In this document: positions 5,821-7,409 of the stretch, piece after piece
How the letters are laid out: each line of letters begins with the position of its first letter
How positions within the stretch are numbered: the stretch's first letter is position 1
Source: Sphaerochaeta sp.
GTDB lineage: Bacteria > Spirochaetota > Spirochaetia > Sphaerochaetales > Sphaerochaetaceae
Direction of reading: 5' to 3'
Assembly (NCBI GenBank): GCA_003446545.1
Contig: DMAO01000136.1
Coordinates: 10,878 to 18,286, forward strand
DNA: 7,409 nucleotides
Made by a program: the position numbers and the translations under genes
Notes under the pieces: generated by a model
Seen by the model: the letters and a program-made list of their open reading frames with translations, nothing else
What the model was told of the DNA's origin: nothing
Database searches by the model: none

Positions 5821-6959
5821 TGGATAGGAAGATGTATGAGGCGGTCCTGTTTCTTGACCGTGATGGAATTATTGTGATAGAGGACCAGATTGACACCTAT
5901 GAGAGGATCATATACATCCCGGGGGTGTTCGGTGCCCTTTCTAGGATACGAAAGGAAAGCTCCTTCCATTTTGCCATGGTCAGTAACCAGGACGGGGTGG
6001 GTACCCCCGCCTTCCCCCAGGAGGATTTTGACAAGCCCCAGCAAAGAATCCTAGCAACCCTACAAGGGGAGGGGATCACCTTCGACGACCTGCATATTGA
6101 CTTTTCACTCCCTTCTGACAACTGTCCGGGGCGTAAGCCTGGGATAGGGATGCTGGAAAAGTATCGCAATGGTGACTATGACCTTGCCAACTCAGTGGTG
6201 GTCGGGGACCGTCAGACTGATGTGCGTCTTGCCTATAACCTAGGGTGCAAGGCTATCTGGTTTGTCCCACCGTCGCAAAGAGGTGAGCTGGATGATGACC
6301 TTAAGGATACCTGCATCTTTGTCAGTGACAACTGGAACGCCATAGCTTCTTTCCTGCTTGATGACTCCAAGGCAAAACAACGTACCTCTGAGGTTATCAG
6401 AAACACCAAGGAGACTGAGATTTCCCTGACCGTAAACCTTGACGGGACAGGAGAGGGCTCGGTTCATACCCACATTCCCTTCTTCGACCATATGCTAGAG
6501 CAGGTGCTCAAACATAGTGGCCTTGATATCAGATTGCATGCACAGGGGGACTTGGTGGTGGATGAACACCACACAGTTGAGGATGTAGCGATCTCACTCG
6601 GGCAGGCGGTACGTGAGGCCTTGGGCGAGAAACGAGGCATCAGTCGCTATGGCTTTGAGTTGCTTACCATGGATGATGTGCTCGCTGAGGTAGCCTTGGA
6701 CTTCTCTGGTCGTCCCTCCCTGTTGTGGGATGTATCGTTTAGCCGGGAATATGTGGGCACCTTTCCTACTGAGATGGTCCAGCACTTCTTTAAGTCCTTC
6801 AGTGACGCCTCCCAATCTAATCTGGCCCTGAAGGTATCTGGGGGGAATGTGCATCATCAGGTGGAAGCCCTATTCAAGGCCTTCTCCCGTGCCTTGAAAA
6901 AGGCTGTGCACAAGTATCCACACAGTGATTCACTGCCTTCAACCAAGGGGGTACTATGA
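5817..6959 (+). CDS. hisB: Bifunctional histidinol-phosphatase / imidazoleglycerol-phosphate dehydratase
   Basis: This two-domain enzyme catalyses IGP dehydration and histidinol-phosphate dephosphorylation. The N-terminal HAD-type phosphatase (about 8-165) has the nucleophile motif FLDRDG (Asp14 and Asp16), VSNQDGVG (55-62), RKP (Lys107) and GDRQTD (130-135). The C-terminal IGP dehydratase (about 192-380) has the metal-binding motifs FFDHMLEQVLKHSG (222-235), DEHHTVED (249-256) and VHHQVEALFKAF (345-356), and ends LPSTKGVL like E. coli HisB. At 380 residues it is about 25 longer than the E. coli protein, mostly in the linker. The zinc loop of E. coli HisB-N is largely missing: IDFSLPSDNCPGRKP keeps one cysteine of the Cys/His/Cys/Cys set. 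The start overlaps the hisC stop. ATG 5820 is a close alternative, better spaced from GAGGA at 5809-5813; ATG 5832 is possible. Confidence 0.95.
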   Translation: MMDRKMYEAVLFLDRDGIIVIEDQIDTYERIIYIPGVFGALSRIRKESSFHFAMVSNQDGVGTPAFPQEDFDKPQQRILATLQGEGITFDDLHIDFSLPSDNCPGRKPGIGMLEKYRNGDYDLANSVVVGDRQTDVRLAYNLGCKAIWFVPPSQRGELDDDLKDTCIFVSDNWNAIASFLLDDSKAKQRTSEVIRNTKETEISLTVNLDGTGEGSVHTHIPFFDHMLEQVLKHSGLDIRLHAQGDLVVDEHHTVEDVAISLGQAVREALGEKRGISRYGFELLTMDDVLAEVALDFSGRPSLLWDVSFSREYVGTFPTEMVQHFFKSFSDASQSNLALKVSGGNVHHQVEALFKAFSRALKKAVHKYPHSDSLPSTKGVL

Positions 6960-7409
6960 ACATAGCAATTGTCAAATACAACGCAGGCAATACCCGTTCG
7001 GTGTTGTGTGCCCTCAAGCGCCTTGGCTATGAGGCGACGGTAACTGATGATCGACAAGAACTCAGAAAGGCCGACAGGGTAATCTTCCCCGGTGTAGGGG
7101 AAGCCTCGACTGCAATGGCCTACCTCCGAGGGTGTGGTTTGGATACTTTCCTGCCTACTCTGACGCAGCCTTTTTTGGGTATCTGTCTCGGTATGCAACT
7201 TATGTGCAGTTTCAGTGAAGAGCATGATACCCAGTGCCTGGGCATATTTCCTGAAACGGTCAAGAAGTTCATCCCCCACAATGGGGAGAAGATACCACAC
7301 ATGGGATGGAATACCCTAAAGACTGAGGATGATCCTCTCTTTAAGGGCCTCTCAGGCCAGATCTGGTGCTACTTTGTCCACAGTTACTATGTGCCTTTCT
7401 CTAGCGATA
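6956..7409 (+). CDS. hisH: Imidazole glycerol phosphate synthase, glutamine amidotransferase subunit (3' end outside window)
   Basis: This is the glutaminase half of IGP synthase. It makes ammonia from glutamine and channels it to HisF. The frame starts MNIAIVKYNAGNTRSV and stays open to the window end (about 151 codons of an expected 200 or so). The segment FPGVGEA (44-50) and the nucleophile elbow GICLGMQLM (75-83, Cys77) are clear, as is IPHMGWN (113-119). FVHSYYVP (140-147) is also typical. The catalytic His-Glu pair of the class I amidotransferase triad lies beyond the window. The N-terminus has KYNAGN where many HisH proteins have DYGxGN. ATG 6956 overlaps the hisB stop as ATGA and has only a G-rich run (6947-6951) upstream, so translation is probably coupled to hisB. 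Confidence 0.95.
   Translation, partial: MNIAIVKYNAGNTRSVLCALKRLGYEATVTDDRQELRKADRVIFPGVGEASTAMAYLRGCGLDTFLPTLTQPFLGICLGMQLMCSFSEEHDTQCLGIFPETVKKFIPHNGEKIPHMGWNTLKTEDDPLFKGLSGQIWCYFVHSYYVPFSSD

Noticed and set aside
6857..7300. 147-codon open frame on the minus strand over the hisB/hisH junction
   Set aside because: It is opposite clear hisB and hisH coding sequence with conserved motifs, and no domain is recognisable in it.
1..7409. CRISPR array, mobile element, tRNA or rRNA gene
   Set aside because: I saw no spaced direct repeats, transposase or integrase, terminal repeats, or tRNA/rRNA-like sequence. Almost all of the window is housekeeping coding sequence.

Overview
The window is ordinary bacterial chromosome of roughly balanced base composition. 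It is densely coded on the + strand and holds two co-directional operons separated by one regulatory gap. Ribosome-binding sites are mostly strong (AGGAG/GGAGG types) and genes are often joined by ATGA stop/start overlaps. That does not fit Bacteroidetes, although several histidine enzymes here (HisD, HisB, HisH) remind me, from memory, of Bacteroidetes versions. My best guess is a spirochaete such as the Sphaerochaeta group, or another anaerobe that shares this his operon type. This is a low-confidence inference with no database support.

Left part (1-2252): the 3' end of a polyamine-type ABC transporter operon. It contains the C-terminal part of the ATPase (potA-like, cut by the window edge), then two overlapping inner-membrane permease genes (potB-like and potC-like), each with the EAA loop that docks on the ATPase. 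No potD-like binding protein gene follows potC, so it must lie upstream of the window or elsewhere.

Middle (2253-2563): a 311-base gap that controls the second operon. In order it holds a purine-rich stretch, a perfect 13-bp inverted repeat without a U tract, a candidate promoter, a 17-codon leader peptide with three consecutive histidine codons (MNRNQYSIHHHGMIIRP), mutually exclusive RNA hairpins, and an intrinsic terminator ending just before the hisG ribosome-binding site. This is the layout of a classical histidine-responsive transcription attenuator (hisL). It is the most informative non-coding feature in the window.

Right part (2564-7409): hisG-hisD-hisC-hisB-hisH in the enterobacterial-type gene order, with hisH cut by the window end. 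Together these enzymes cover ATP phosphoribosyl transfer (HisG, long self-regulated form), the imidazoleglycerol-phosphate dehydratase and histidinol-phosphate phosphatase steps (bifunctional HisB), the aminotransferase (HisC), the final two-step oxidation (HisD), and the glutaminase half of IGP synthase (HisH). hisA, hisF and hisI are expected next but are outside the window. The HisB phosphatase domain lacks most of the zinc-binding loop residues known from the E. coli enzyme.
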